64,000 nucleotides of DNA from the NCBI RefSeq assembly GCF_004027225.2, contig NC_044288.2:23508744-23572743 (forward strand). The letters run 5' to 3'. Made by a program: the position numbers and the translations under genes. This document shows positions 33,325 to 45,752 of the stretch, in pieces. The stretch comes from Strigops habroptila (Eukaryota > Chordata > Aves > Psittaciformes > Psittacidae). The notes under the pieces are model-generated. The model did not search any database. It had not been told where the DNA came from and worked only from the letters and a program-made list of their open reading frames with translations. Within the stretch, counting starts at the first letter, position 1. The number at the start of each line of letters is the position of its first letter.

Positions 33325-36300
33325 CTAGGAAGCAAGAGTGTACAGTTAGTTTTAGGGTTTGTCTTCTCCTGCAGAGAAGTGCTTTAATCAAAAAGGAGAT
33401 CATAAGGGTAAAGATAAAACCACAGCTTCATATGTGTTCATCCCAATATTCAAACATGCCTTTCAGCTGCTGCCTATTTTTAGGAGTGTCTGAAGTCCCA
33501 GAGATGCGTGTGTTTCCACCACAGTGTTTCTAGAGGTATTTTTGAGATCTCTAAACAAGTCTCACTCTATGTCATGAAGCAACCCAAGATCCATCTCCTA
33601 CAAGACATCCATCTCTTCATGTCTGTGCAGTAACTTAATGGCTGGGGAACTCAGCATCAAGGTGGGAAACCTCTTTTTCCTCTGGCAGGATTTTGACCCT
33701 TGATGATCACTGGACTATAACCATACCATTTAATTTCTCACCCTGAAGCAGAGCACTTTGAACAATTCACTCTCCCTCAACACACCCCACCCCACCCCAC
33801 CACCTGCCCCCCTGAACATTGTGGGACTGATGTTTGGTACTGTCTTCTGGGAAGGGAGGAAGAAGGGTTAATGGAGGACTAATCTTGGAAAGATCCAAGA
33901 TAACTGGGCTTATTTAAGGTAGATCAGGCTTTACCTCTTGAGGTGCTTTAGCTGCACACTTTTGTAATGAGCTGTAGTGAGCCACTGCATATTCCACAAG
34001 TGCACCAAAGACGAAGCTGAAGCAGATGCCGAGGTAAATATCAATGGCCTTAATGAAACAGTTGGGTTTTGAAAGTGAACTTCGTGACCCCATCATCAGA
34101 GTTGTCATGGAAAGCACCGTTGTTACCCCTTGGAAAGTAGAAAAGGAAAAATCTTTTGGGATCACTTTGGAAAAGGCTTGGCCTATCCTTCTGCAAATGT
34201 TGTCACTCTCTATTGCTAGCCAGATAGAGCACATTGCTTCTTGCCAAACCCAAATCATCCATCAGCTTAAATGCTTTTGTAGTGCTAGCTACTAGCTCCA
34301 CTCAGCCTCTCCTTGCCTTTGACACCTTGGCTCTTATTTTTCTTGCTTTCAGTAAAAAAATCCTCCCCTCCCTGCCCAAAGCACATCCCAAATAACGTGT
34401 GCTCTGTCCTCTGCTTTCTGCTGTGCATCTGCTGGGAGCCTTGGCTATACCCCGCTCTGCAGGTGGGCAAGTGTGCTGGCCACAGCACATCCTCCATACT
34501 GCTAACCCCGCTCTGCCACCAGTAAAAGCAGAGAGTGAGCAGACCATTTATCATTGAGAAGAGAGCTCAAGAAAACAACCATCTACCCAGCCCTCAGAGG
34601 CTCCCCTGCCCTTCTTCTGGCAGTAACTCACCAATGCAAGTTCTTGCAGGCACTGAATCCAATGTAATCCAAAAAGAAACCCAGGACAACATGACGAGCA
34701 GAGTGGAGGGCACATAGGTCTCCAAAATGAAGTAAAGGACATTTCTTTTCAGCTCAAACTGCAGTATCAGTCGTGGGTAACTGCCTGTTCATGAAAGGAA
34801 GAAACTCCGTGAACATGAGGTCCCAAGGACACTTGGACTGATGCTGGGACAGCCCAGCACCAGCCTTCAGCTGATGTACATCAGCAGAGCTGTACTGAAA
34901 TCAGGGGAGATGCATTTCTTACACAGCTTGACTTCTTGCCTCAGAGGTCTTACTTATCTAACATACCCTAGACAAGCAGACACGTGCACACAGCATTGTT
35001 TGACAAGAGACATCTAAAACAATGTGTGGCTTGCAAAGGGGCTCCTAAACTTAATCCACAGCGGAAACATTTTATACCAGTGTCTTAACTCAGAGGAGAG
35101 AATGGATGATGCTTTCATCTGCTCTCTCATACTCAGCACAACACATTTTCCCCACTAACCACTGTGAATGGGCATTGCCAAGTTCAGTCTTATCTGGTAG
35201 CTGAGAAATAATGAAAGATTTTATCTCCATTGCAGCAGGCTCTGGCTCACATCCAATGGCATCCAATGCTTTATCATCACAGGGAATTAGACCCCTGCAT
35301 GCATTATTTGTTATCTTTGATAACCATGTCTTTTTGTGCTCAAAAAACCAGTCAATTTTTAAACTCCGTTTTTCAGCTGGATTACTAGTATTTTCAGGAG
35401 ATATTTCTACTGTTGAAACAATAGTTCCATTTGAAATGTAGAAACAAAGCCTGTGTTGTCTCTGGGCTGTGTACACTACAGTAAACAACAAAACACTTAT
35501 GTTTAGAACCTGGTCATTCTGAGGAAGTCTTGCCCCTGTTCATAGTGGCTGTGATTGGAGAGTATTTACACTGATAATGAAAAAGACATTGAATTCTGAT
35601 GTACAAAGGGATCTTATTCCATCATGACAGAATTGTAATTTACAAGCAAAAGTATATTTTAAAAGTTAATTTTACTCCCAGTTACTGTGAACATGGATCT
35701 CTGCACACCTGGTAGGAGGGGACAGTTTGGGTGGATAAGGAAAGAAGTAGCAATAAAAGAAGATAATTACACATCTATCAAGTGAATATAGTGTATTAAA
35801 ATCCCCATCTTTCCATGGATTTCCATGATTGCAACTAATTTTCCTGATTTTCCTGATTGCGACTAATTGGATTTCAGCCTGTTTCTGCCCATCTCTTTTT
35901 GTGAGATTAAGATTTGCTAAAGACTTCACATGTTCAGGCCCAGAGAAGGGAAGGGAGCTGGGAGGGGAAATACCTGAGAGCTTTTCTTGCTTTTCTCTTT
36001 CACTGATATACCTGTTTCCTGCTGTGTCTTTGAGACGAGGGTGTAGTAACGTTCCACTGTGTACTGAGAGAGACGCAACTTTTCTATGCCATGGACAGAG
36101 TCGTTTCCTCTCAGCCACGTGAAGATGACATCATTTTCATCATATCCCCCTAAGGAGAACATAAAGACCCATGTTACTGTGGTTTAGCCAGGAAAAGCCC
36201 ATCTAGTGCCCTGCCCCGTCCCCTGAGTGAGAACGGAAACACAACCCAGGCTGGACAAAGGCCGTTAGCTGTGTCAGACCATGGGTGGAGGTTGGCCGTT

Positions 36301-39300
36301 CTTTCATTGCTGTACTTTCAATCTGCTGGTTCAGATTTCAACAGGAACACACGCCACTTGGAATGATGCATAACATGCAAGGCAGCAGAGAACCTATTTC
36401 AGTTGTTTACATGGGGTTATTTGTATTTTAAAGTATTTTAACATTTTAAAAGATAACATGTTCCTGTCATCCACAGTTTGATTACATGCAGCAGGATAAA
36501 ACTACTGCAGTGATAACCCCTCGAATATAGTATTTTCATTCAGGAGAGGAGGAGGGACCCAGTGGTTAATAAAAAGAGAATACAGATCCCTCTGAGCCCC
36601 TTACCAAGTAGCAAGGGCGCATTTTTGGTGAATTTTCTATTCAAGTGCTTAAAAATACCAGAAGAGGCATTTTCAGGTAGCCAAGAACTTGGAGGTGAGG
36701 CTGCTGTGTGTTTCTGAACCAGGCTCTATGCCTGGGTATGCATTGTCCACAAAACTTTCTCATAAAGGCTGCTTTTTCTGCAAATCATTCCTCCTATCCC
36801 CAAAAGCTGTAAGTTACAAGGGGCAAATAAATGCATGTGACATTTAGGTAACACTGAATTCCTGCCTCAAAACGGAGGCATGAGATCAACAATTCAAGCA
36901 GTTATCAGTAAACTCCATATATGCCAGCTAAATAATTGCCTCCAGGAATGTATGTGATGGCATTACATGACCCTAGGATGGACTGAGGGATAAAGCTTGT
37001 ATGGAGTCACCAGCTTGCCATTTTCTTCAAAAATATCACTTCATTTAGGATCTTGCCAATTGGATTCTTTTATTAAGTGCTCTTCTTTGAGAAGATGAGC
37101 AGGGACACTTGGATTCTGATAATAACCTTTCTTTCCTGGTAGAAGGAATAAGATGCAGTTGCAGCTCTATTTTTATCTAATTGTGTTTTCTTATTGGATA
37201 AAATTACCAGAGCTTGAGCGTGATGAACTCCTAAATTAGGTGTCCAGGGTATGAATCCCTGTGTAGAATCCTCAGCATGTGACTTTTCAAAGTTTCTAAG
37301 CAGTTTTATACACTGTGGTTACTCAGGAAAATTTTATAATAAATGATAGGTTGTTGTTAATTCATCTGCTGTTTATTTAAATAGCATTATTTCTGGGCAC
37401 TTATCCTAATGAAATCTCCAGTGGGCAATGTGCATGTAATTTCATTGGAATTATACAGCAACTGAGTATGATGTAGGACCCAATCACTTTTCAAACAGGT
37501 AAACATGTGATGCTTCAGCAGAAGAGGCCAATCATTATTGTTTCAGGAGCTATTCTTCGTAATAAAGTTAACTATGGTGAACTAATAGGATTTTAATGTG
37601 AAAGTAATATGTGCTTCCCTAGGTGCTTCATGCTGTAACCCCAGAAGTTAAGACCTGGCCTTTTCACTATTGAGATTTTAGATGTTTTTTTGTGATATGA
37701 AGTGGGAAATGGTTTCTTGCTTGTTCTGGAGCTGTATAGATATAGAACAGCAGCAGTACTCTGGCTGAGCTCCTGGCTACAAGCCCTGCAGTGTCCTAGG
37801 TTGTCCCAGAGTCCTTCCCAGCAAGCTTTCCCATGAATGAACTTTTAATTTAACTGAGAGCAGAACTCACTAATTATTCCTTTTTTTTTTTTTTAAGGCT
37901 TCCAAGGCTGAAACTCTTCCTGTTGACAAGGGTTCCATCACCTGCATCGTTGCAGCAGACAGCCTTCAGGGAGAAGCACATACCATGAAGTTGGGTTTGC
38001 CTTAGTTTCTGTTCATGAGTTGGAGAGGTTGTTCAGCTCATGTTCTGGTAAGAGCCACCCTTCACACTGTGCTGTTGCAGTGGAGGTTTGGGAGGTGCAA
38101 AGATGGTTCCTTGCTGTACTCTGTCCCATGCACTTACCTCACCAGTTAGTTTTGAAGAAGCTGTTTGTGCAAAAGGGACCAAATTTGGAAAATGATCTGT
38201 TGTTACTTCATCCTTTCTGTTGTACAAAATCAAACTATCTACACTTCAATATCTTCTTATATAAATTGCAGTGACAGGAATCCTCTAAACTCTGGATTAC
38301 AGCACAGATGAAGAACGATGAAGCAAAGCCGTTTTCTTTTGGACGTTAGTATTTGCAGGAGTAAGAGTCTACTCCAGAAAGCCTGGCATCACTCCATATA
38401 CTCAAGTTGCATAGTTACACATGAATAAATGAATTTAAAGTCAGATTTTTCTAGAATGTTTTACTTACAGCTTTCTAGCTGCAGTCTGCACGTCTGTGTG
38501 TCCATGGGGTATTTTGACAGGTCCATGTTACAAGCAACAGTTGTAGTGATCCTGTAGGAAAGGAAGGAACTCCAGAAGTTGCAATAAAAACCATGTGATG
38601 AAATAGCTCTGTTTTTTATAGCAATCTAGACCACAAAGGCTCTGCTCTGGTTTTAAATGCCCTGTCATTTCGATAATTTTGACCTATGTAATGAGTGGAT
38701 TGATATAGCTGGGGAGAACTCTCCATAAGATGATGTGTTCTCTGCAGCCCACTGGTGAAAATGTAACTAAAGGAGGAATTTTGCTTTGCTGTAGTGGGAG
38801 ATTTAGGGTAGATTCACATGTTTTCCAGTGCTACAGTTTGCATATCTTAATAAGTCACCACTTGTCACCTGAGGCACAGTAAATGACTGCACACATACTC
38901 TGGCTTGCTAGGATGTGGAGGGTGAATGAGTTTTACTTTGCAGTTAAGGTAACCGGGACACAGTTACCATGAGCTGAGAAGAGATAACACTGCATGATTT
39001 CCTAACACGATTACAGAACACAGCTCTGCAGTACATGCACAAATATGCTTTTTGCTAAAAAGAAGAAATCATGGCTACATGCACTGGGTAAACAGTTTCC
39101 CACTGCCTTTTAAACTTTCACTGTTATGATGATCTCCCTCCACTCCTGTCCTGCCTCCATCTGACTTGACCAGACTTCTCTTGGGTAACACCTCAACATG
39201 TGAGCTTTGTGAGCAGGCACCATGCTCAGGACACAGCACATACCACGATGTGGAATCCTGAGCCTTGACTGGCATTTCTAGGTGGCCTGAAGAAGGGGTA

Positions 39301-42300
39301 ACAGATCAGAAGAGTATCATCACAGTTGGCTTGTTGGTACCAAGCTCATTACCCGAGACAGTTGGTATCTGCTCCTGTCCAGTGTAATTCTAGAAATCTA
39401 TCCTGACCATTAGCAGAAGCAAAGCAAAGGTGGCTTTACCTTAAGGCATACAAGATAGTGCCATTAGAGAACAATCTTATGAGGCGGTTCCCCACGGTGA
39501 CATCATGCAGGAAGGACTTTTTGGACTCCACAATGTAGGTGTCTGGTACCCAGAGCAATTCCACTAGACGAGCATCCAATGTAAAGCTCTTGTTGCCATG
39601 AAAGACCAAGCGGGGGTCTGTCCAGCGCTGCCGCAGATAGATAGTAGCTGTGTAATCCTGGGATTACGGAGAGAGGAAAACCTGTGAGGATGCATGTCCA
39701 GCACACTGCATGGCACCTCTCTGCGTGACAAGCGGCAGAGCACAAATTTAACCTGTCCAAGCTCAGCTTCAAATGCATGCAGTAAATCTCATTGATGGGT
39801 ACTTACACTCTAGGGTGTAGTGTTTGAAGACTAAAGATTATACTCGTAGTACTTTTTTTTAATGAGCTGTTATCGTAACTGATATTTTGATGTCCATTTT
39901 GCAGGTAAGAAAATAGGTGGGAAGTGCACACATTCAGCAAGTCATTGATGTTAGAAACCACTTGTTGTCTAGAGTTGGAAGATTACACACGTACTATAAA
40001 CGTGATCATGAAAGACATCAGCACCTTGGAGAACAAAAGGTCAGCAAATCCAATCTGATATTTCACTGAGGTCTTAACAAACCCAAACAAATAAAAAACC
40101 AAAATTTGTAGCATCTTTTTTAATTGAAGTTTTGTATCTAAGGATACTAGGATTAATTTGAGTTCAGCCTGCCAAAACCTACCTGCAGTGACTGGAGCAT
40201 TTTTTACAGTGCCCCATCATAAAAGAATAACCAGTGGCTCTAAAGAGAATTCCTTACTGAGCTGCTGGACAGACCCAGGGCCCTGGTGCCCTATTTCACT
40301 TCCTTCCTTGCAGACAAAATAAATGCAGCCAGTAATGCCTTTTATTTTCCAAACATCTTGTAACAGGCAGACTGATACTGGTGGTGGTGTTAACAGTGTG
40401 AACTCAGTATGTTTTACCACAGATAATGCTGCCAGTCTGTGGAGGATGAAGCAGTTCTGTTTCATTCGATCTGTAATTTGTAAAATGCTTTAAGAGAAAA
40501 GGTCTAAGTAAATATCTAGTATCAGTTTTAGCTCTTGCAACTTTTAAAACTTTACTGCCTGTGACAGAGGAAAAAACCATATCAAATAATGCACTGGTAT
40601 GGCTGTCAGTACAGTGAATTCTAATAGTGACTCAAGTGAAGAATCTTGGTTGATTTTCCAGCTTTTATTGAGGCACAGAGTAAGCCTCTGTAGTGTTTTC
40701 CATATGGCCAGAGCGATTTAGATGGACCATCGAGAAGAAAAGCTCCAGAACAGGAGCTATTTTACAAGGCCCTTTACTTAGGTTAGGGGTATGTGAATAA
40801 TTGATTCTGTTGGTTCTCCTCCATCCGCAAAATGAACAGCTTTCTCAATGTTACAATATTTTATTTAGTGAACTTGTTTAATTTGTTGGGGGAAAGGATA
40901 AAAAAAGCCAGTAGTGTTCGTGAAAATGTTGACATTAAGTGTTGACATTGTTGCTGACCGAACCTTTATGCGAAACTTTTTGCTGCATTTACCCAAGTTG
41001 CCCATAGTTTTGGTGAACCTGAAACAGGAGTTTTCAGGAAACAGTGTTTGAAATCCAGCTGTTTGTTACCAGAAGTGGAGGGAACCACACTCAGCAGTGG
41101 TGGGAAAATGTTTTCTGTATATTGGAAACTATATTTGTTTTTTTCCCTTGGGATCACCAGACCTTTGAGCTCAGCCTGTGTCACAGCTCAGAACCTCTTT
41201 TCTCCTCCCTGAGAAGAAATCCTGTCTTCAGTCAGCACCAGCACATCCAACAGAGGCCTACCCTGCACAGAGGGCTCCTACACAGAGGAAAGGTAAAGGA
41301 AAAAAAAAGTCACACAGGAGTGACTTTTTCAATTTCCAAGGGGCCTAGGTTCCAGGAGGTTCTGAGTTTTTGACCAGTGGGACCTTTGGAGCCATGTCTA
41401 TTTACTTAGAAGCTCACATTACTTTGTTATCTTCACAATCTGCAGTCATAAATGAGCCCTGTCCTCATCACACCTCTGAAAATGGTCAACAGACACAGAA
41501 AAGCAAAGCAGCTTGAAAATGACAGTTTCTGGGCTGAATACACAAGAATATATGACAAGTCTCTCGGGCAGATGCTACTCTTATAGAGATAAGAATAAGA
41601 GATATAGAATAAGATTTCTTTCACTTACCATGTCACTCTCAGATATACTAGAAATACTTGCAATGTCCAGACTCATTGCAATTTGAACAGGTTCTCCTAT
41701 GGAGGGAAAGAAAAGCTGAAGCAGAGAGAAGAGTGCAGGCACAATGAAACCGCTCAGGGTTTTGTGCAGCATGGCACCCCTCCAGCATTGCATGCTATCC
41801 CTAACACTGCAGAAGCCCTTAGAGGCTCAGGTCCAGAGCATTAGACTCACAAGCGACATTGTGAGCCAAAATGAAGTTGTCACTGTTGGGGAGCTGGAGT
41901 TCTGTCTTTGGTGGCAGTAGCAGAGAACAAACACCCACCAGCACCAGCTGTGAAGAGCAGCAGTTTAGAGAAGTGGCCTTTCAGTGGCAATAGCCGCCGG
42001 CCAGTCAGCCAGGGCCAGACTGTCCCTTGTCACCCAGCCACAACACCCACACAGCGGCAAGAACGGTAAATTCTGTGCTGTTTGTCACACAGGTCTCTGC
42101 AAGACTCCCCACAACCACACAGTGATCACACCCCTGTTTCTCAGAGAGGAAACACAAAGAGGCAGAGAAATTCAGTGATTCCTGAGGCCATGCAGTGGGT
42201 TAAAATCCAGAAATGCAACAGCCTTTGCCTCTTTTTAGTTATTGTATTAACTGTTCTATTTACAAGCAAGTTTTCAGCGCTCAACCCGAACCTCGGCAGT

Positions 42301-45300
42301 CCCCTGTTCCATCGCCAACTGGTAAAACCCACCACAGGAGGGCAGCTCCCGCCCAGGAAATGCCGGCGCTGGGGCGAGCTCTCCAGGTCCTGCCGTGGAG
42401 CAACCGGGCTCTGCGCAGCACGGCTGTTACACCAGCAGGACAAAGGCTTTCATTTAGGCTGTGCCTGGTTTGTCTAATCCCCTGTATAAAGTCGGGTCGC
42501 TGAGTAGGAATGGTGCTTTCTAAGACATCCCTCCCTGCCGAGGTGACAACACGGTAAGGCCTTTCCTCGTGGGACTTGCTGAAGCTCCTTTTCATAATCT
42601 AAATAACAATTAGGAAAGTCCAAAGGACACAACTTCTAAATCTGCTTCCAAGTAGTTTTGGTTTTGTTGGGTTTTTTTGGGTTTTGTTTTGGTTTTTTGT
42701 TTTGTTTTGGTTTTTTTGGGTGGTGGTTTTTTTTTTTTTTGTTTGTTTGTTTTGGTTTTTTTTTTGTTGTGTTTTTTTTTTTAATTGATGTTGTTGGGTT
42801 TTTTGTTGTTTTGGAGTTTTTTGTTTTGTTTTTTGGTTTTTTTTTTTGGTTGGTTTTTCTTTTTTTATTTCTTTTTATTTTCTTTTAAACTATTCCAAAA
42901 TCCAAAATGTAATTTCATTTACAGATGGCGTGTATTTTTTAAAGTAGTTGTCATTCATGTCTTTCATCTCAGAGAATCCCAACCTGGTTTGTGTTGAAGG
43001 GACCTTAAAGCTCATCCAGTTCTAACCCCCTGCCGTGGGCAGGGACACCTTCCACTAGAGCAGGTTGCTCCAAGCCCTGTCCAACCTGGCCTCGTTTTTA
43101 GATATTTAGATATTCAGACACTTAAAGCCCACTCAAATTAATGACCAGGACAGATCTGAGAGGGCTCAGGGTCTCTGGAGGAGGTCAGACCAGAGTCTTG
43201 GACACTGTTATTTAGAATTTATAGCACTGGTGGGTGTAGGCTGGTGTAGATGCAGTTAACCTCTGTTATGTAATTCAGAAGCATCTGTATACTGATGTCA
43301 CAGGGTCTGGACAAGCTTTTCTGTCCTGCCTGTGATCAGACATTCTAGGCAAAACAAGATGATAAATTCTGTATTGTCCCAGGAATTCATTACCACAGTC
43401 AGAAAAAGGAAGAAGCTCAAAGCTGCCAGTAGCAGAAGTCTGCAGTCTGCCAGTCTGCAGGAACTACAATGGGAAACATCCAAGTCCTGGTGAAAGCACA
43501 TGGGGAATTTTTCTATTGAGTAGAATTTCATTAATGGGTTCTGGCAGAAAAGTAAAATTAAGAAAAGTAAAAAAAAATCGTAACTGTTTTTTAAACTTTC
43601 ATCAGTAATTTTCAGGTGCTGAACATCATTCTGAGAAACTCTTTCCTCTCTTACAGCATTCGCCTGGAAAGTGGGAGACCTGACATCCAAAGTGGAATAG
43701 CCTCAGGTAAGTTCCTATACAGCTGACTATCCTTCAGGTGCTCCCTACAGTTTCATGAGGGTTTAAAGCAGATTTACTTTGTGTTTACTTTGTCGTGTGT
43801 CAAAAGTCAATATTTCTGGCAAGGAGGATTGCTTTACTCCTCTATAGCCACAATCCACTAAATACATACATTCACTAATTATATCCATTAGATATACATG
43901 AACCAAAATAAAGCAGAAAATCACAAGGGTCAGACTCTAAACAAAAGCATATACAGTTAGAACTGAATTTAGCTACTCTGTCAGGTCTTTCACAGAAGTA
44001 TTGAAGTTTATAAATTCCCTGTTCTTAACCTCATAGATGGGCACATTATTATGTCCCACACATGCATGCACAATTTATTCAGCACAACAGTGGATGCACA
44101 GAGAGGAGGGCAACCCTGGCTACTGGCTGACTTAAAAGAAACATGATCTTTTAAACTGGGGCATCCTAAAGAAAGCTGAAAACACACTCTCGCCTCCACA
44201 CAAGCCTTACAGACACTTCTTCAAATGGTCAAATGCACAGAGCCAACATACCACCGAAGTAGGGCCGGAGGTACTTGTTGTATCCCATGGTGAGGTTCTC
44301 AAATCCAGGGAGGGATGCTGTGTCGCTGCCACGCAAGTCGGACATGTGGCCCAGGGAGTACCTCCTGGGGACACAAATACCTAGTTGCATGTGGCTGGGC
44401 ATGCCAGGCACATCTGGTGTGCAGCTGCAGCTGTGTTACCAGCTTGTGCTCCAAACAAACCACATAAAATGTTTATTAAAAATAAGTTGATCATTGAAAT
44501 CACAAGCACTTGCTCTCGTTGCTTGTCTTGGCTGAATAAACTGGCATTCCAAAGAGGTGGAAAATGGCAGATTTCCTCAGCTGATAGCTGCAGGTTTGCA
44601 CACATGGTAGCTTAAGGATATTCTTAAAATGCCCCAGACAGGTCTTAATAATAATCCACAATCTCTCCCTCCCCTCATACAGTCTATATAAGGAACATGC
44701 ATTTCTTTTTCCTGCCTGCTTATGACAACCTGAGACAAAACTTACTGACCAACAGTGTCTCCTCCCTCAACACTAGTCCCCTAAAGAAGCTTTCATCCTA
44801 TGTTCGTGTCTGGCAGCATCCCTACAGCTGCTCTCAGGAGTACTCCAGAAGGAAAAGGAACACTTCACAGACACCAGCAAAGCTTTGGGGGCTGAAGGGC
44901 TGAACCACCCCTACCTGCTGTGCATACAGAGGGTTCAGCTCTCATTTACACTGTCAAAATTCCCGTTGTGTGGAGATGGGCAATGGTGTTAGTACCTGGC
45001 ATTAGGAGGTTGATGGATCTGTACCATTATACAGGCAGCTGGAGCGATGGGGGGGGTTTGCAAAAGGTAAGTTCTCTGATGCAGTGTCCCTATGTAGGCA
45101 TGTGTTCACTTGGTGAAAATGAGTTTATGATTAAGAGTTTGCTACTGCTTTGTGAAGGGCTGAAGGAGATGGAAGGCAGTGCCTCTGCCTCTCCCCAGCA
45201 CCTCAGGATCATGGAGCTGAGAGTAAGAACTTAGCTGTGTAGTTATTCAAAGCTTAGATGATCTGTGTCTTCTGTTCCATTTCAAGTTTGGTCATTAGTC

Positions 45301-45752
45301 CTGGGAGCTTTGCTGTGAGTTTTAGACCAAAAAGGACCTTATAGCAGAACTGAACCAGTTTGTGCAAAGTACAAACATAAACCATTCCAGAAATTTAGGA
45401 CTTATAGTTCCAGGGATGGCAGTAACACAGATGGGAGCCCTGTGGGAGGTACTTCCAGCCCAAACTGCAAACTGCTCTGGTCCTGAACAGGAAACAGGGA
45501 TTGCACTGTTAATGTGCGTGTTGAGTTTTGGGGACCTATGCGTGTTGCTCTCTTCTACACCACATCCATTACAGCACTCAGCTTTCTTTGGATGGGCTGG
45601 ATAATTGGAATCATAGTTTGCTTTTGACCCACATTATTTATATGAAACATAATTCAGATGTTCCCTGTAAAACAAAAAACCACTCCTCTTTCTTACCTTT
45701 GGGTTGGAAGGAAAAGACACAGACTGAAGAAGCAAAAATATCTGCAGAACAT
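33022..45752 (-). CDS. GABRP: GABRP, GABA-A receptor subunit pi (complete coding region, 9 coding exons, 441 aa)
   Basis: A pentameric ligand-gated chloride channel subunit in the plasma membrane. Nine exons with consistent phases give 1,326 nt including TAG. The layout is: signal peptide at about 1-18 ([18 protein letters not shown]); an extracellular ligand-binding domain; a Cys-loop with C159 and C173 thirteen residues apart ([13 protein letters not shown] between); TM1 at about 243-265; TM2 at about 270-291 ([17 protein letters not shown]); TM3 at about 303-325; a short intracellular loop; and TM4 at about 420-440, ending YWVYYLYF at the very C-terminus. Candidate glycosylation sites are NLT, NKS, NGT and NDS. 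It follows human GABRP (440 aa, as I recall it) residue for residue over long stretches, including [22 protein letters not shown] and [11 protein letters not shown]. An untranslated first exon is expected upstream but not located. Nothing suggests loss of function. Confidence 0.95.
33325..33934 (-). other. GABRP intron between coding exons 8 and 9
   Basis: A 610-nt intron that contains a C-rich ACCCC tandem at 33781-33812. Confidence 0.85.
33781..33812 (+). repeat. C-rich CCCCA tandem
   Basis: Several ACCCC units followed by a CCCCCC run. The minus (transcribed) strand is G-rich here and could form a G-quadruplex in the pre-mRNA. Confidence 0.85.
33935..34128 (-). CDS. GABRP: GABRP coding exon 8: TM2-TM3
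   Basis: 194 nt, phase 1 to 0, with a CTTTCCAAG acceptor and GTAAAG donor. It encodes the pore-lining [10 protein letters not shown] and TM3 ([17 protein letters not shown]). Confidence 0.95.
34129..34631 (-). other. GABRP intron between coding exons 7 and 8
   Basis: A 503-nt intron. I see no feature in it. Confidence 0.85.
34632..34784 (-). CDS. GABRP: GABRP coding exon 7: TM1 and start of TM2
   Basis: 153 nt, phase 1 to 1, with an ATGAACAG acceptor and GTGAGT donor. It encodes [22 protein letters not shown]1, and DSVPARTCI at the start of TM2. Confidence 0.94.
34785..36011 (-). other. GABRP intron between coding exons 6 and 7
   Basis: A 1,227-nt intron. A 133-codon minus-strand open frame (35090-35491) lacks splice context and family similarity. 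Confidence 0.85.
36012..36149 (-). CDS. GABRP: GABRP coding exon 6
   Basis: 138 nt, phase 1 to 1, with a TTCTCCTTAG acceptor and GTATAT donor. It encodes [18 protein letters not shown] through QQETG, the last beta strands before TM1. Confidence 0.95.
36150..38468 (-). other. GABRP intron between coding exons 5 and 6
   Basis: A 2,319-nt intron. It has a 14-base T run at 37881-37894, and otherwise I see nothing in it. Confidence 0.85.
38469..38551 (-). CDS. GABRP: GABRP coding exon 5: Cys-loop
   Basis: 83 nt, phase 2 to 1, with a TTTCCTACAG acceptor and GTAAGTAA donor. It carries both cysteines of the signature Cys-loop. Confidence 0.95.
38552..39439 (-). other. GABRP intron between coding exons 4 and 5
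   Basis: An 888-nt intron. I see no feature in it. Confidence 0.85.
39440..39657 (-). CDS. GABRP: GABRP coding exon 4: central ligand-binding domain
   Basis: 218 nt, phase 0 to 2, with a TAATCCCAG acceptor and GTAAAG donor. It encodes 72 residues from [12 protein letters not shown] through [14 protein letters not shown] to SNGTILYAL. Confidence 0.95.
39658..41628 (-). other. GABRP intron between coding exons 3 and 4
   Basis: A 1,971-nt intron. It contains a perfect 10-bp hairpin with a 6-nt loop (41304-41329, arms AAAAAGTCAC / GTGACTTTTT). Confidence 0.85.
41629..41696 (-). CDS. GABRP: GABRP coding exon 3
   Basis: 68 nt, phase 1 to 0, with a CCTCCATAG acceptor and GTAAGTGA donor. It encodes [20 protein letters not shown] then DM. 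A 68-nt exon at this place is a conserved feature of GABA-A subunit genes. Confidence 0.94.
42655..42880 (+). repeat. T/G-rich low-complexity tract
   Basis: About 225 nt made almost only of T runs separated by single G, GG or GGG. The minus (GABRP transcript) strand is the A/C-rich complement. The open frame across it is a composition artefact. It directly precedes a CR1 tail. Confidence 0.92.
42965..43100 (-). mobile_element. CR1 LINE 3' fragment (degraded)
   Basis: It resembles the other CR1 ends here: AGAATCCCAACCTGG, GAAGGGACCTTAAAGCTCAT, CCATGGGCAGGGACACC-like and CTGTCCAACCTGGCC. Orientation is minus. The terminal tail repeat is eroded. Confidence 0.8.
44252..44364 (-). CDS. GABRP: GABRP coding exon 2: mature N-terminus
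   Basis: 113 nt, phase 2 to 1, with a TGTCCCCAG acceptor and GTATGTTGG donor. It encodes [16 protein letters not shown] followed by the conserved [18 protein letters not shown]. The part before SLPGF is divergent, as is usual for GABA-A subunit N-termini. Confidence 0.92.
44365..45696 (-). other. GABRP intron between coding exons 1 and 2
   Basis: A 1,332-nt intron. A 35-nt exon-like stretch near 44742-44776 is discussed and not accepted. Confidence 0.8.
45697..45752 (-). CDS. GABRP: GABRP coding exon 1: signal peptide
   Basis: 56 coding nt: 18 codons plus AG, with a strong AAAG/GTAAGA donor at 45691-45696. The AG joins the G of the next exon to give arginine 19. Upstream, a CCTTTCTTTTCAG acceptor at 45795-45796 defines a 42-nt untranslated stretch (45753-45794), so the exon is probably 45697-45794. 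The peptide is short and strongly hydrophobic, as expected for a signal sequence. Confidence 0.85.

Larger units (their letters stand above)
41697..44251 (-). other. GABRP intron between coding exons 2 and 3
   Basis: A 2,555-nt intron that hosts the T/G-rich tract (42655-42880) and a CR1 tail (42965-43100). Confidence 0.85.

Noticed and set aside
42658-42888. 76-codon open frame rich in F, G, V
   Set aside because: A direct product of the T/G-rich low-complexity tract, with no protein character.
44742-44776. 35-nt exon-like stretch on minus with GTAAGT donor
   Set aside because: The phase would fit GABRP coding exon 2, but the polypyrimidine tract is weak, it is not needed once the signal exon at 45697 is used, and it gives no family match.
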